DNA of 64,000 bases from contig NZ_LVWA01000005.1 in the NCBI RefSeq assembly GCF_001907195.1, positions 124,001-188,000 of the forward strand, read 5' to 3'. A program made the position numbers and the translations under genes. Below are positions 50,501 to 59,400 of this stretch, in pieces. The notes beneath the pieces are model-generated. The model saw only the letters and a program-made list of their open reading frames with translations, was not told where the DNA came from and searched no databases. Within the stretch, counting starts at the first letter, position 1; every line of letters starts with the position of its first letter. This DNA is from Pontibacter flavimaris (GTDB lineage: Bacteria > Bacteroidota > Bacteroidia > Cytophagales > Hymenobacteraceae).

Positions 50501-52853
50501 CGATCTTGTTCACGTTCTCGCCCTTGTACAGGTTGCGCAGCTGGTAGATCAGCTTGGCCTTGTAGTAAGGGTGCACAATATCGTTGAGCGTGAGCGACTC
50601 TATATCGTGGTCGGTGTAGCCGAGGCGGTCTTTCCAGGCCTTATTTACAAAGATGAACTTGTTGTCGACCGAAATATTCTGGATAAGGTCGTGGGCATTG
50701 TCGAAGAGGTCCTGCAGGCGGATCTTGTTGTCCTTGAGGGCCTCCATGGCAATGCGCTTGTCGGTCATGTCCTTGCCCACACTGGTGAGGCCGGTAATCT
50801 TGCCCTCAGGGCTATACTCGAACATGCTGTTCCAGCGGATGGTCTTCAGCTGCCCCGACTTTGTGAGCACGTCGCGCTCGTAGTAGGAGCTAAGCTGCTT
50901 TATCTCCAGCGCCTTCTGGTAGTCCTGGAAACGCTGCACGCGCTCCAGCGGTGGTACCAGCAGCTCGTAGAAGCTCTTCCCGATCAGCTCTTCCTCGGTA
51001 TACTCCACATACTTCATGAAGTAGTCGTTGGCAAAGGCGATGTTCCCCTCCGTGTCGAGGCTGTAGTAGATAAGATTCACTTTATCCAGGAAAGTGCGGA
51101 ACTGGTTCATCGACTCGTGCAGCACCTCCTCCTGGCGCTTTGTCTGCTGCGCCAGCTTGCGCTGGGTAATGTCGCGCTTGAACACCTGGATGTAGGCCTG
51201 CCCGTCCAGCAGGAGGCGGTTAACGGTGAGTTCGGCATCGAAGAGGGTGCCATCCTTACGGCGGTTTTTCCACTCGGTGGTAATGGAGTGGCCTGTCGCC
51301 AGCACTTCCCGCATAATGCGCGCCGTCTTATCCGATGACCGCTCCCCGTCGGGCTGGAACTCCGGCGAGAAGTCCATAGGGGTCTTGCTCATCAGGTCCT
51401 CGCGGGTGCAGCGGAAAAACTCCAGGGCTTTGTCGTTGCACTCAATCACAGCCCCGTCCTTAAAAAGAAGTATGGCGTCGTAGGAGGACTCAAACAGCAG
51501 TTTATACTTGTCCTCGGTGTTGATGAGCTGTTGCTGCAGCCGGTGCCGTTCGATGTAGTTGCCAATGGAGCTGCCGATGAAGTCCAGCAGCGAGACGAAC
51601 GACTGCGTCATGCGGGGCTCGCTGTTCGGCCATATCAGGACCAGAGCCAGCACTTTCGTTTCTGAGTAGATGGGCACGATGGTAATCCTGCGGTGGAGCT
51701 TCTTTTGCAGATGCTCCTGCAGGCTGACTACGGCGGATCGTTTACTTTCAGAGCCTAACTGCTCCAGCTGCTCCGGCGCAAGGTGCAACTCTTCGGGCAG
51801 CGCCGGCTCGCCCACCTCTCCGGCCGAGTAAGAAAGCCGGGCCACGTTTTTCTCGTGGGAGTCAAGTGCATACACACAGCCGCCCTTCACATCGCTTTTC
51901 TCCAGCAGCCCATCCAGCGTATTGTGCAGGATGTCGTGCTGGCTGTCTGAGGAGGACAGGTTGGTGATGAGCTGGTTTACGAATTCCAGTTGGTGGTTCC
52001 GGAAGCGCACGTCCTGCTCCGTCTCTATCACCTCGTTCAGGTTCTTTACCGAGCCGTAGAGGATATCCTGCGTCTTAAACTTACCCCGCTGCAGCGTAAT
52101 CTCGATGGGCAGCAGGTTGTGGTCGTCCTCGTGCAGCCACCACTCAAACTTTTGCCTGCCCTCATCCAGCGCCTGCTTCAGCTGTCCCCGCAGGGCCACC
52201 CGCTCAAACAAATTCAATTTAAATGCCCTGAAAAGAGATTTCCCCGTCAGTTGCTCCTTGGTCTGCCCCACCAGTTGCAGGGCTGCCTGGTTGATGTCTA
52301 TGAGATGCCCGTCGCAGTCGAGGAGGAACATGGGTTCCGAGTTTTCCTCAAACACATCATGGTAGCTGTCGCCATCGTAGGGGAGCAAGGCCGTGGCCTG
52401 GCCCACGTTGGCCAGCTCCACGCACACAAACGCCTCGTTCTGGAAGTGCACCATGCGGCAGCTATAGGTATAGGAACTGCAATGCCTGTCAGCCTCGTCT
52501 TGCTCCTCCTCCACAAACCCGGTAAGCTTCCGCTGCTGCTGCAACTCCTCCTGCAACCTGCTAAACTGCTCCTGCGACATGCCAAACAGGCTGCGCAGGC
52601 TGCGGGTCGTGCTGAAGTCCGAATCGCCGGACCCGTAGTTGCTGGTTTGCGCGTTGGCGGCCAGCACCTGGCCGTTCGGCTGGGCCACCACCACGCCATG
52701 CGATGGCTTGGCAAGCTGCACCAGCACCTGCAGCAGGTTAGAGGCCGCTAGTACTGTTTTCTCGTCAGGTTGCCGGTTTAAAGTATGGGGCATGTTTTGT
52801 TTCAAGTAAGTATGACAGCAGGCGAACGACTCCGGGCCAAACGCGGAGGCCAT
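47556..52853 (-). CDS. giant hybrid sensor histidine kinase
   Basis: 1765 residues, soluble with no membrane segment seen. Domains in approximate order: PAS 165-280, GAF 285-440, PAS 450-565, PAS 585-700, PAS 712-825, GAF 830-990, PAS 1000-1115, PAS 1125-1240, HisKA 1260-1325 with His1269 (NMSHELRTP), HATPase 1365-1490, REC 1515-1630 with Asp1564, and HPt 1660-1765 with His1708. It is therefore a complete phosphorelay in one chain. ATG 52793 is an alternative start. It heads a four-gene operon with the receiver, the 91-residue protein and the hydrolase. The signal sensed is unknown. Confidence 0.93.
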   Translation of the reverse strand: MASAFGPESFACCHTYLKQNMPHTLNRQPDEKTVLAASNLLQVLVQLAKPSHGVVVAQPNGQVLAANAQTSNYGSGDSDFSTTRSLRSLFGMSQEQFSRLQEELQQQRKLTGFVEEEQDEADRHCSSYTYSCRMVHFQNEAFVCVELANVGQATALLPYDGDSYHDVFEENSEPMFLLDCDGHLIDINQAALQLVGQTKEQLTGKSLFRAFKLNLFERVALRGQLKQALDEGRQKFEWWLHEDDHNLLPIEITLQRGKFKTQDILYGSVKNLNEVIETEQDVRFRNHQLEFVNQLITNLSSSDSQHDILHNTLDGLLEKSDVKGGCVYALDSHEKNVARLSYSAGEVGEPALPEELHLAPEQLEQLGSESKRSAVVSLQEHLQKKLHRRITIVPIYSETKVLALVLIWPNSEPRMTQSFVSLLDFIGSSIGNYIERHRLQQQLINTEDKYKLLFESSYDAILLFKDGAVIECNDKALEFFRCTREDLMSKTPMDFSPEFQPDGERSSDKTARIMREVLATGHSITTEWKNRRKDGTLFDAELTVNRLLLDGQAYIQVFKRDITQRKLAQQTKRQEEVLHESMNQFRTFLDKVNLIYYSLDTEGNIAFANDYFMKYVEYTEEELIGKSFYELLVPPLERVQRFQDYQKALEIKQLSSYYERDVLTKSGQLKTIRWNSMFEYSPEGKITGLTSVGKDMTDKRIAMEALKDNKIRLQDLFDNAHDLIQNISVDNKFIFVNKAWKDRLGYTDHDIESLTLNDIVHPYYKAKLIYQLRNLYKGENVNKIETVFLTKAGKPVHLIGSITCSWQDGRPVATRAILHDITDRIKAERLQKVYYSIANLAISSKDLNSLYSAIHRELSKIIETRNIYIALCDNEHKDLSFVYLVDQFVDKASKSQMRRPFSKGLSEYIIATGKPLYMQKQELMELADRETLTLFGAVPEVILCSPLAIGDRIIGVITLQDYQNPEAYVSTDIEILHFISNQVALAIERKRNEEQINTQNARLNAIFESGTHHMWSINRNYELTSFNRNFAQAFSERSGHELSPFIRIDDASMVHENSYAYWEDKYKQVFAGHPQHFEIELGHGKSWREVYLHPIYMEDGSFEEISGIALDITGKKRSELALAQSEEKFRNIFESFQDVYYRADLDGKLELISPSITQLLGFEEEEVLNQPSERFYANPEDQRRIRDMVLEQQTVRDIEVDMMCKDGTHKTVVLDARLTFNEQGEPIGLEGVVRDVSELKRTQVALLRAKEEAENLLKVKTQFLANMSHELRTPMNGIIGMIDLMSQINTDPEQREYIDTLRKSSDALLAILNDILDLSKIQAGKLVLHESGVDLHETLGKIHSLFVNRAQQKDLHFTYTIKPEVPRHVVTDETRLLQVLSNLTSNAIKFTNAGDVSITVGADKLHRDYYRLNVRVKDSGIGISPEDQQLLFTDFTQLDNSSTKTFGGTGLGLAISKQLTHLLGGDIGVESTPGDGSVFWFNIKVRVASTAEVEEQQLRQQQQHQEVGSLEFTPYVLLVDDNQINQKVAQKQLERLGCVTDIASNGFEAIDFATSNKYDIIFMDIQMPEMDGVTATRHIKEQLGAGCPPIIAMTAYSMKDDAEKFMNQGMDDYVSKPVKSSDLHTMISKWERNDWEPAVEETPDAATEPENQEPIIDMAVVEQLKEIGGEDFIKQLYTEFEEEAAGLIEEAKKELDVQHYKGILSTLHQLKGTGFTLGINPLAELAKQLEHDIKHDNLEQVEVNFSRLQAQYENYKKTYKDIIFS

Positions 52854-53033
52854 GCTGATTTTATAAATAAAGCGATAATTTAGCGAAAAATTGCATTGGT
52901 GGCCACCGCTCTTCCGAAGTATAACAAAACGCTGCTACAGTTTGTGCATTTTGCAGACAGGGTGGGCGGGAGTTTTACAGGTAGGAAGAATTGAGCAAGA
53001 ATGGCCGGCAGCTTTACGGAACGCATGAAAAGT

Positions 53034-53951
53034 ATGAACAAGCAGCAGAAGCACCTGGTGGTGGTGGTGGGGCCGACGGCGGTGGGTAAAACAGACCTGT
53101 GCGTGCGGCTGGCAAGACACTTCAATACAGAGATTATCTCAGCCGACTCCCGCCAGTTTTACAGGGAAATGAGCATCGGCACGGCCAAGCCAACGCCTGC
53201 GGAACAGCAGGGGGTAAAGCACCATTTCGTGGACTCCCATAGTATAACCGGGGAGTACAGCGCCGGAGCCTTTGAGCAGGAGGTGCTGGCGCTGCTGGAG
53301 CGGCTGTTTGTGGAGCACGACGTGGTGATCCTGACAGGCGGATCGGGGCTGTATGTGCGGGCAGTGCTAGAGGGGATGGACGAGATGCCGGAAACGGACC
53401 CTGCGGTGCGGGAGCAGCTAACGAAGCTGTATGAGCAGGAGGGGCTGCAGCCGTTGCTGGACAAGCTGCAGCAGCTGGACCCTTTATACTTTGCGCAGGT
53501 GGATAAGGCCAACCCGCAGCGGGTGGTGCGGGCGCTGGAAGTATGCCTGAGCAGTGGTCATCCTTACTCTTCCTTCCGCAGAAGCGTGCCGCAGGAGCGG
53601 CCCTTCAACACCATCAAAATAGCCCTGAACCGTGAACGCGCCGAGCTTTACAGCCGCATTGACCAGCGCATGGATCTCATGCTGGCGCAGGGGCTGGCTG
53701 AGGAGGCCAGGCAACTGTACCCATACCGCCAGCACAACGCCCTGCAAACCGTGGGTTACAAGGAGATTTTCGATTACCTGGAGGGCAAGTATGACTGGGA
53801 GGAAGCCGTGCGCCTGCTAAAGCGCAACAGCCGCCGCTACGCCAAACGCCAGCTCACATGGTTCAACAAAAATCCGCAAGAGTATGCCTGGTTCCACCCG
53901 GAGCAGTGGCAGGAGATAGTGGCCTTTATCAATGAGAGAATGAGTGATTGA
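53034..53951 (+). CDS. miaA: tRNA dimethylallyltransferase MiaA
   Basis: 305 residues from MNKQQKHLVVVVGPTAVGKTD; the frame is open from 53001 (ATG, 316 residues). The P-loop GPTAVGKTD lies at about residues 13-21, DSRQFYREMSIGTAKP near 40, GGSGLYVRAVLEG near 105 and AKRQLTWFNKN near the C-terminus. It isopentenylates A37 of tRNAs that read U-initial codons. It is a single gene, with a GAATGAGTGA-type repeat at its end. Confidence 0.95.
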   Translation: MNKQQKHLVVVVGPTAVGKTDLCVRLARHFNTEIISADSRQFYREMSIGTAKPTPAEQQGVKHHFVDSHSITGEYSAGAFEQEVLALLERLFVEHDVVILTGGSGLYVRAVLEGMDEMPETDPAVREQLTKLYEQEGLQPLLDKLQQLDPLYFAQVDKANPQRVVRALEVCLSSGHPYSSFRRSVPQERPFNTIKIALNRERAELYSRIDQRMDLMLAQGLAEEARQLYPYRQHNALQTVGYKEIFDYLEGKYDWEEAVRLLKRNSRRYAKRQLTWFNKNPQEYAWFHPEQWQEIVAFINERMSD

Positions 53952-54104
53952 GTGGATGAGAGAATGGATAAAAATTTCCGTATCAACTTGAAAGGATCTT
54001 GTTGGGAAGGTTCAACGGCCTTTGCATGCCACCAGAACCATGGCAAGATGACAAAGCAGGGAGTAAAGAAGCATGCACTCATTCACTCAGTCACTCATTC
54101 AAAA

Positions 54105-56459
54105 TTAAAAAGGATAGCCGATGGCGATGTTGAGCACCATGCCGTAGTCGCCGCCGAAGCTGCCGTTGAACTTGTCCAGCACCAGGCGCTCGCCTTTAGG
54201 CAGGAAAGGTACCTGTACCGGTATCCCCAGGTCCAGGCGGATCACGAAGAACTCCACATCAATGCGCAGGCCCACGCCGGTGCCCACCGCCAGCTCGCTC
54301 AGAAAGTCCTTGGCCTCGAACTTGGCACCGGGCTTTAGCGGCTCCCCTTTCTCATCCAGGACTTCGCGCACGTTCCAGATGTTGCCGGCATCGGCAAAAA
54401 CAGCACCCTTAAAGAAGCCTGCAATCGGGAAGCGGTACTCCAGGTTGGTCTCCAGGCGTATGTCGCCCACCTGATCAAAATAAGAGAAGAGCTGGTCGTC
54501 TGGAATGTTGTAGGTGCCGGGACCTATACTTCGTGCCCGGAATGCCCGCACGCTGTTAGGCCCGCCGATGGAGAACTGCTTTACATAAGGCATAGTCCTG
54601 GAGTTGCCATAGGAGTAACCCACACCCGTTGCCAGGCGCCACACCAGCTGGCTCTCCGTGCCCAGGTTCAGGTAGTGGCGGAAGTCGTTATCCAGCATCA
54701 CATACTGTGCGTAGCGGTCCTTGTACAGCACGCGCGGCTCCTGTTGGGTAGGCTTGGGCTTGCCCGTTGCCGACTGAAAGCCACTCACCACGTTGCCCGA
54801 CATGTCCAGCGTGATCCTGTCGAAGACGTTGCTGCTGCGGTCCTTATACATCTGGGTGGTGTAGGTCATCTGGTAAATGCCGCCCACGATAAACTGGTTC
54901 TCAAAGCTGCTCCGCAGGTAGGGGTTTCTGGCCAGCAGTGTGTCGAAAGCCAAAGTTGTGTTGGCCAGGCGCACGTACTGCAGGTTAATGGGGGTGGCAT
55001 CGAAGGTCAGCGTTTCCTTTGGCCGCCAGGTGTAGCCGTAGGTGGCGTTGTAGGAGTTGAGCTGGTAAAAGTCTGACCGGCTCAGGAAGTTAAAACCAAG
55101 GCCGATGCGGGTTTGGGGCACAAACTCGGTGCGGAGGTTGCGCAGGTTAAAGGGCGACACGATCCGGGGGATGGCCAGGGTGGTTTGCACGCCCAGCTCG
55201 TAGGAAGGGATGCCGCTTTTTTTGGGCGGTTCCACGCCCTCCGGCACCTCTCCCGTGCCACGGCCGCCCACCTGCGACTCGAAGCTGCCGGTAAACTCCA
55301 CGTTTAATACCTCTGATCCCCGGAAGGTATTCCGGTTCCGGAAGGACACCTTTAGTCCCGGCCCGGCAAAGTTGTTCGACTTGGTGACCATCTGCGCCTC
55401 CGCCCGCAGCGACTTTTTAAGAGCGGGGGTGAGGAATACAAAGGCATCCAACTTGCCGCTGTTTGCCGTGTCCGGTTGGTAGTCGATATTCACGAATTTG
55501 TAGGCTGCCAGGCCCGAGAGACGTTTAATGGTCAGCAGGTGATTCTCGCGGGTGTACAAACTATCCTGCTCCAGGAAAACGCCGTCCAGCAGGTGGCGCG
55601 CCTTCAGGTACTCCTCGTTCGGGATGTAATGGTAACCCTGGAAGTCGATGGTGTCGCGCACGGCCAGGCTGTCGCCGAGTGAGTAGTTGGCGAAGATGAA
55701 GATATCGTCCAGGGCGAAAGGCTGCAGCGCCTGCGACGAGGCGATGTTCTTTATGCGCATCAGCACATCCACCTGCCTGTCGCCCACCGTGGTGTCTGCA
55801 CTGAATATCAGCAGGTCCGGGCTGAAGTAATAGTAGCCCTCGTTCTTGAGCACGCCGTCGATCCGGAGGCGCTCATCGGTCATCACACTCAGGTCATAGG
55901 GCTCCCCCGACTTCAGCAACGATGTTTCCTGCGTCTGCTTGATCGCCTTGTGCACCTGCAGCGAGTCTTCTAAAGTATACTTGATGTTGCGCAGGCGGTA
56001 AGGCTCCCCCACACGGGCAGTCCAGTTGATGGTAGCTTTCTTCTTGGTCGTATCAACTTCCGTGGTGCTGCCGACGGTATTGTTAAAATAGCCCCGGTTG
56101 TGCAACCGGTTGCTCATGACCTGGCTCACGCTGCCGGTATCAACCTGCGAAATAAGCACCGGCGGCTCCCCCAGCTTAGTCATGATCCAATGCTTCAGGC
56201 CCTTTTCCTTCTCAGTATAAAAGGCGTTGTAAATGGCCAGTTTAGGGCGCAGGCCAAGTATGGAGGTGTTGGGCTCGGGGCGCACGGTGGCGCTTAGCTC
56301 CGTTTCAAGTTCGGCACTGCGCTTGCTGCTGTCGTTCTTCCCCTCCACCTTCACACTATACCCGATGAACAAGGCATCGTCCGCGGGCACAGTCTTGGTA
56401 ACGCTGCAGCCGGTCAGCAGCCAAAACAGCAGCAGGGGCAACGTGCAGGCGTGTTTCAT
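54105..56459 (-). CDS. TamA/BamA-like outer membrane lipoprotein (TamL)
   Basis: 784 residues from MKHACTLPL. Lipobox LLTGC (Cys18) shows a lipoprotein, unlike TamA of Proteobacteria. POTRA-like beta/alpha repeats fill the first half, and the C-terminal half is a BamA-type barrel ending NGSFGGDYGMVLNIAIGYPF. It sits 31 bases after TamB, so the pair is probably an operon for translocating or assembling outer-membrane components or lipids. Confidence 0.88.
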   Translation of the reverse strand: MKHACTLPLLLFWLLTGCSVTKTVPADDALFIGYSVKVEGKNDSSKRSAELETELSATVRPEPNTSILGLRPKLAIYNAFYTEKEKGLKHWIMTKLGEPPVLISQVDTGSVSQVMSNRLHNRGYFNNTVGSTTEVDTTKKKATINWTARVGEPYRLRNIKYTLEDSLQVHKAIKQTQETSLLKSGEPYDLSVMTDERLRIDGVLKNEGYYYFSPDLLIFSADTTVGDRQVDVLMRIKNIASSQALQPFALDDIFIFANYSLGDSLAVRDTIDFQGYHYIPNEEYLKARHLLDGVFLEQDSLYTRENHLLTIKRLSGLAAYKFVNIDYQPDTANSGKLDAFVFLTPALKKSLRAEAQMVTKSNNFAGPGLKVSFRNRNTFRGSEVLNVEFTGSFESQVGGRGTGEVPEGVEPPKKSGIPSYELGVQTTLAIPRIVSPFNLRNLRTEFVPQTRIGLGFNFLSRSDFYQLNSYNATYGYTWRPKETLTFDATPINLQYVRLANTTLAFDTLLARNPYLRSSFENQFIVGGIYQMTYTTQMYKDRSSNVFDRITLDMSGNVVSGFQSATGKPKPTQQEPRVLYKDRYAQYVMLDNDFRHYLNLGTESQLVWRLATGVGYSYGNSRTMPYVKQFSIGGPNSVRAFRARSIGPGTYNIPDDQLFSYFDQVGDIRLETNLEYRFPIAGFFKGAVFADAGNIWNVREVLDEKGEPLKPGAKFEAKDFLSELAVGTGVGLRIDVEFFVIRLDLGIPVQVPFLPKGERLVLDKFNGSFGGDYGMVLNIAIGYPF

Positions 56460-56490
56460 CCTGATCCGGGGGTAAGTCTTTCGCATAGTT

Positions 56491-59400
56491 TTATTTTGTA
56501 CCTTCTTCTTTAAGTTCTGCCTCTACCTCTCTTTCCTCCTCCCGTAGTTTCTGTGCCGCCTCCAGCCTGCGTTCCGCGTCTCTTTTGCGCCGGCTCTCCA
56601 GGTCACGGAAAAGGTCGGAGAAGTTGTTGTACTCGCGCACGAAGATCAGCGCCAGGCCCGTGGCCCGTACGTCGCCGCCCTCGATTATGCCCTCGTACTG
56701 GTTGCGCTGGAAACCCCGCACCCGCAGCCTGCCATCCTCGGTCAAAGAATACTCCACCGAAATATCGCCACCAAAGCCGCTCATGGTCTGGTTCGTCTGG
56801 CTGCCGCCCTCCAGGCCGATGTCGGTGCCCACCCGCACGGTAAGCCTGTCGTTGAGGAACTGCTGGCGCATGGCCACGTTCAGGTCGGTGCGGCCCTCTG
56901 CCGAGCCGGAGGAGTAATCCTGGTAAGAATCCACGCCCAGTTCCAGACCCAGGCCGCCGGCGTAGCGGTTGGTAAGCTGGTTGAGCTGATCCGTCATCAC
57001 CTGGCCTAGGCTGTTGCGGGCCGTGGACTCAAAGCCGCCCCCGCCGGAGCTGGTGAGCGGGTCCGGGGCCATAAAGCGGTTGAGCACCAGCAGCGAGAAC
57101 ACCTGCTTGTTCATCTCCGACTCATCCTGGCGGAGGTTGCCCAGGCTGGTCTGCACAATCGCGGGCACGCTGCCACGCTCTTCCTCCGGTAGCTGTATAT
57201 CAAAAGTGATTTCCGGCGTCAGCAGCTCGCCCCGTACAAATACCTGCACCTCGAAAGGCACCTGGTTTCTAAGAGCTGCGTCCTCGTATTCGCCGAGCTG
57301 TGTTGATACGAGTTCCTGTGGCGCGGCCTCCACGTTATAGATAGCGGTAATGTCCATGGTGGCCAGCAACGGGTCGCCGGTCCAGTTGATGTAGCTGCCT
57401 TCGGCGATGTCCAGCTCACGGGAGGCCAGGTCGTAGAAGTCCATGCTATACTTGCCCTCCGTTACCGTAAAGCGCCCCGACATGTTGATCTCGCCGCTTG
57501 GCCTCATCCCGATGAACAATGGGTCGGCGGAGCCCCGTACTGTCAGGTTGTCACCTGTGGTGGGGTCTATGATGATCGTAATCGCGGTGGCATCGGTCAC
57601 AGTTATCTCCGCTTCCACATCAGCGCCCACAAAACCGGTTACCTCCGTGGTATCGCCCTGCTGCTCCCGGATGATGCGCGTCATCTCCGGGTTCAGGTTC
57701 ACGAATTCCACGATGCCCTCCCGCTCGGCGGCGCCCACCTCATCGGCAGGTATTACGGTGGTAAAGTCAGAGCCTTCCAGCACGCGCGCCTTTACCTTTA
57801 CCACCGGCTGCATCATGTTCCCGGTTATGGTGGCATCGGCCCCCACATACACGGTGCCGTAGAAAAGGCTATTGTCCTGGGCGGTGGAGTTCAGAGCCAG
57901 GAAGCGCTCTGTGTCCACATCCAGGGCAAACTCATAATCGGTGTAGGTTTGGGTAAGGATGTTCCCGTTAACAACCATGTCGTTGCCCAGGGAGTCGGTG
58001 ATGGTGAAGTCGGCAAAGCGGATGCCCTGCTCGCTGAACTCCAGCTGCTCGTTCTCCAGCGTGAACAGCGATCCCAGCATCGTGATGTTGAACTGCGCCT
58101 GGTTAAAGTTCAGCTGCCCAAGTATGTCTGGTTGCGCCAGGGTGCCGGTAATGCGCAGGTCGCCGGTGGCGCTGCCATCCAGTTGGTCCACCATGCCTGC
58201 CATAAAGCCCTCCAGCGAGGCCATGTTGAGCTGGTCTATACGTGCGGTCAGGTTCAGGAGGGTGGCCTCCGTTTGTGGCTCCATGTAGCCGTCTACCGTT
58301 ACCCGGTTGTCGTTGCCGGTAAGACTGGCGTTAAGGTCGTAGCGGCCGCCACTGCCGCTGCTGGCGCTCAGGGCCAGGTTGCCCACCGGCACGCCCTCAT
58401 AGGCAAACTCCGTGATGGTCAGGTCGGAGATGAAAGCCAGGTTACCCGCCATAATGTTGCTAACGGTGGCCGTGCCGTTAATCGTGCCTGCGATCAGGCT
58501 ATCTTCAGGCGCCTGGAAGGTGCGCATAATATAAGCGATGTCCACATTATCGAAGCCTGCTTCCAGGGGAGCGTTGGGCGCCACCGGGCCAGTGCTGTTT
58601 AAGAGGATGCCCTGGTTGCCGTGCTGCAGCCGGATGTTGTTGGCGTAAAGCAGGTCCGTATCGAACTGCAGGAAGTTATCCTGAGACACGGACCACTTAT
58701 CACCGTTTATCACCAGCTGGTCGGGATTAAAGATGAAGCGGTAGCCGCGGCCAAGGCTATTGACTACGCCCCCCACCACAAAGCGCTCTCCCGGCTGCAG
58801 GGTGTCGCCGGCAATGGCCAGGCGCACGGCCAGTTCGTTATCGCGGGCAGCGCCGTCCAGTGAGATGTTATCCATGTTCAGGGAAGGGGAGAGCAGCCGC
58901 TGCAGGTTCAGTTCATAGGCCAGTTGGTTTCTGTCACCGTTCACCGCCAGGTCCAGGTTCTGTAAAGTATAATCGGTGTACACGATCCGGCTGATGCGGC
59001 CATCCAGCTCCAGCTGCTGGTTGTCGCCGTCGTAGCTGGCCGTGATGGGCGTGGCCGGTTGCAAAACTTCCAGGCCAGGCACAAAAGCGGTGATGAGGTC
59101 GGTTTGCTTCAGGTTGATGGTAGCGGTGAAGTCGCCCAGGTTCAGGTTGGCAGGGTAGGGCGGGTCGGGTTGCAGGTCCAGGTAATTGGAAAAGTGCTTC
59201 TGCAGGGCCGTTGGCAGCGTAGCCAGCGTGTTCTGGAACTTCATGTCCGCATCCACCACATCAGACTGTACCACCACCTCGGCTGACTCCCCGGTCTGCA
59301 GCAGCGTCATCAGCAGGGTGTCGATCGGGAAGGTCTCGCCATTGTGGTCTATCCGCAGCTCCCGGGCCTGCAGACGGCCGCTCAGGGTGCTTGCATCGGC

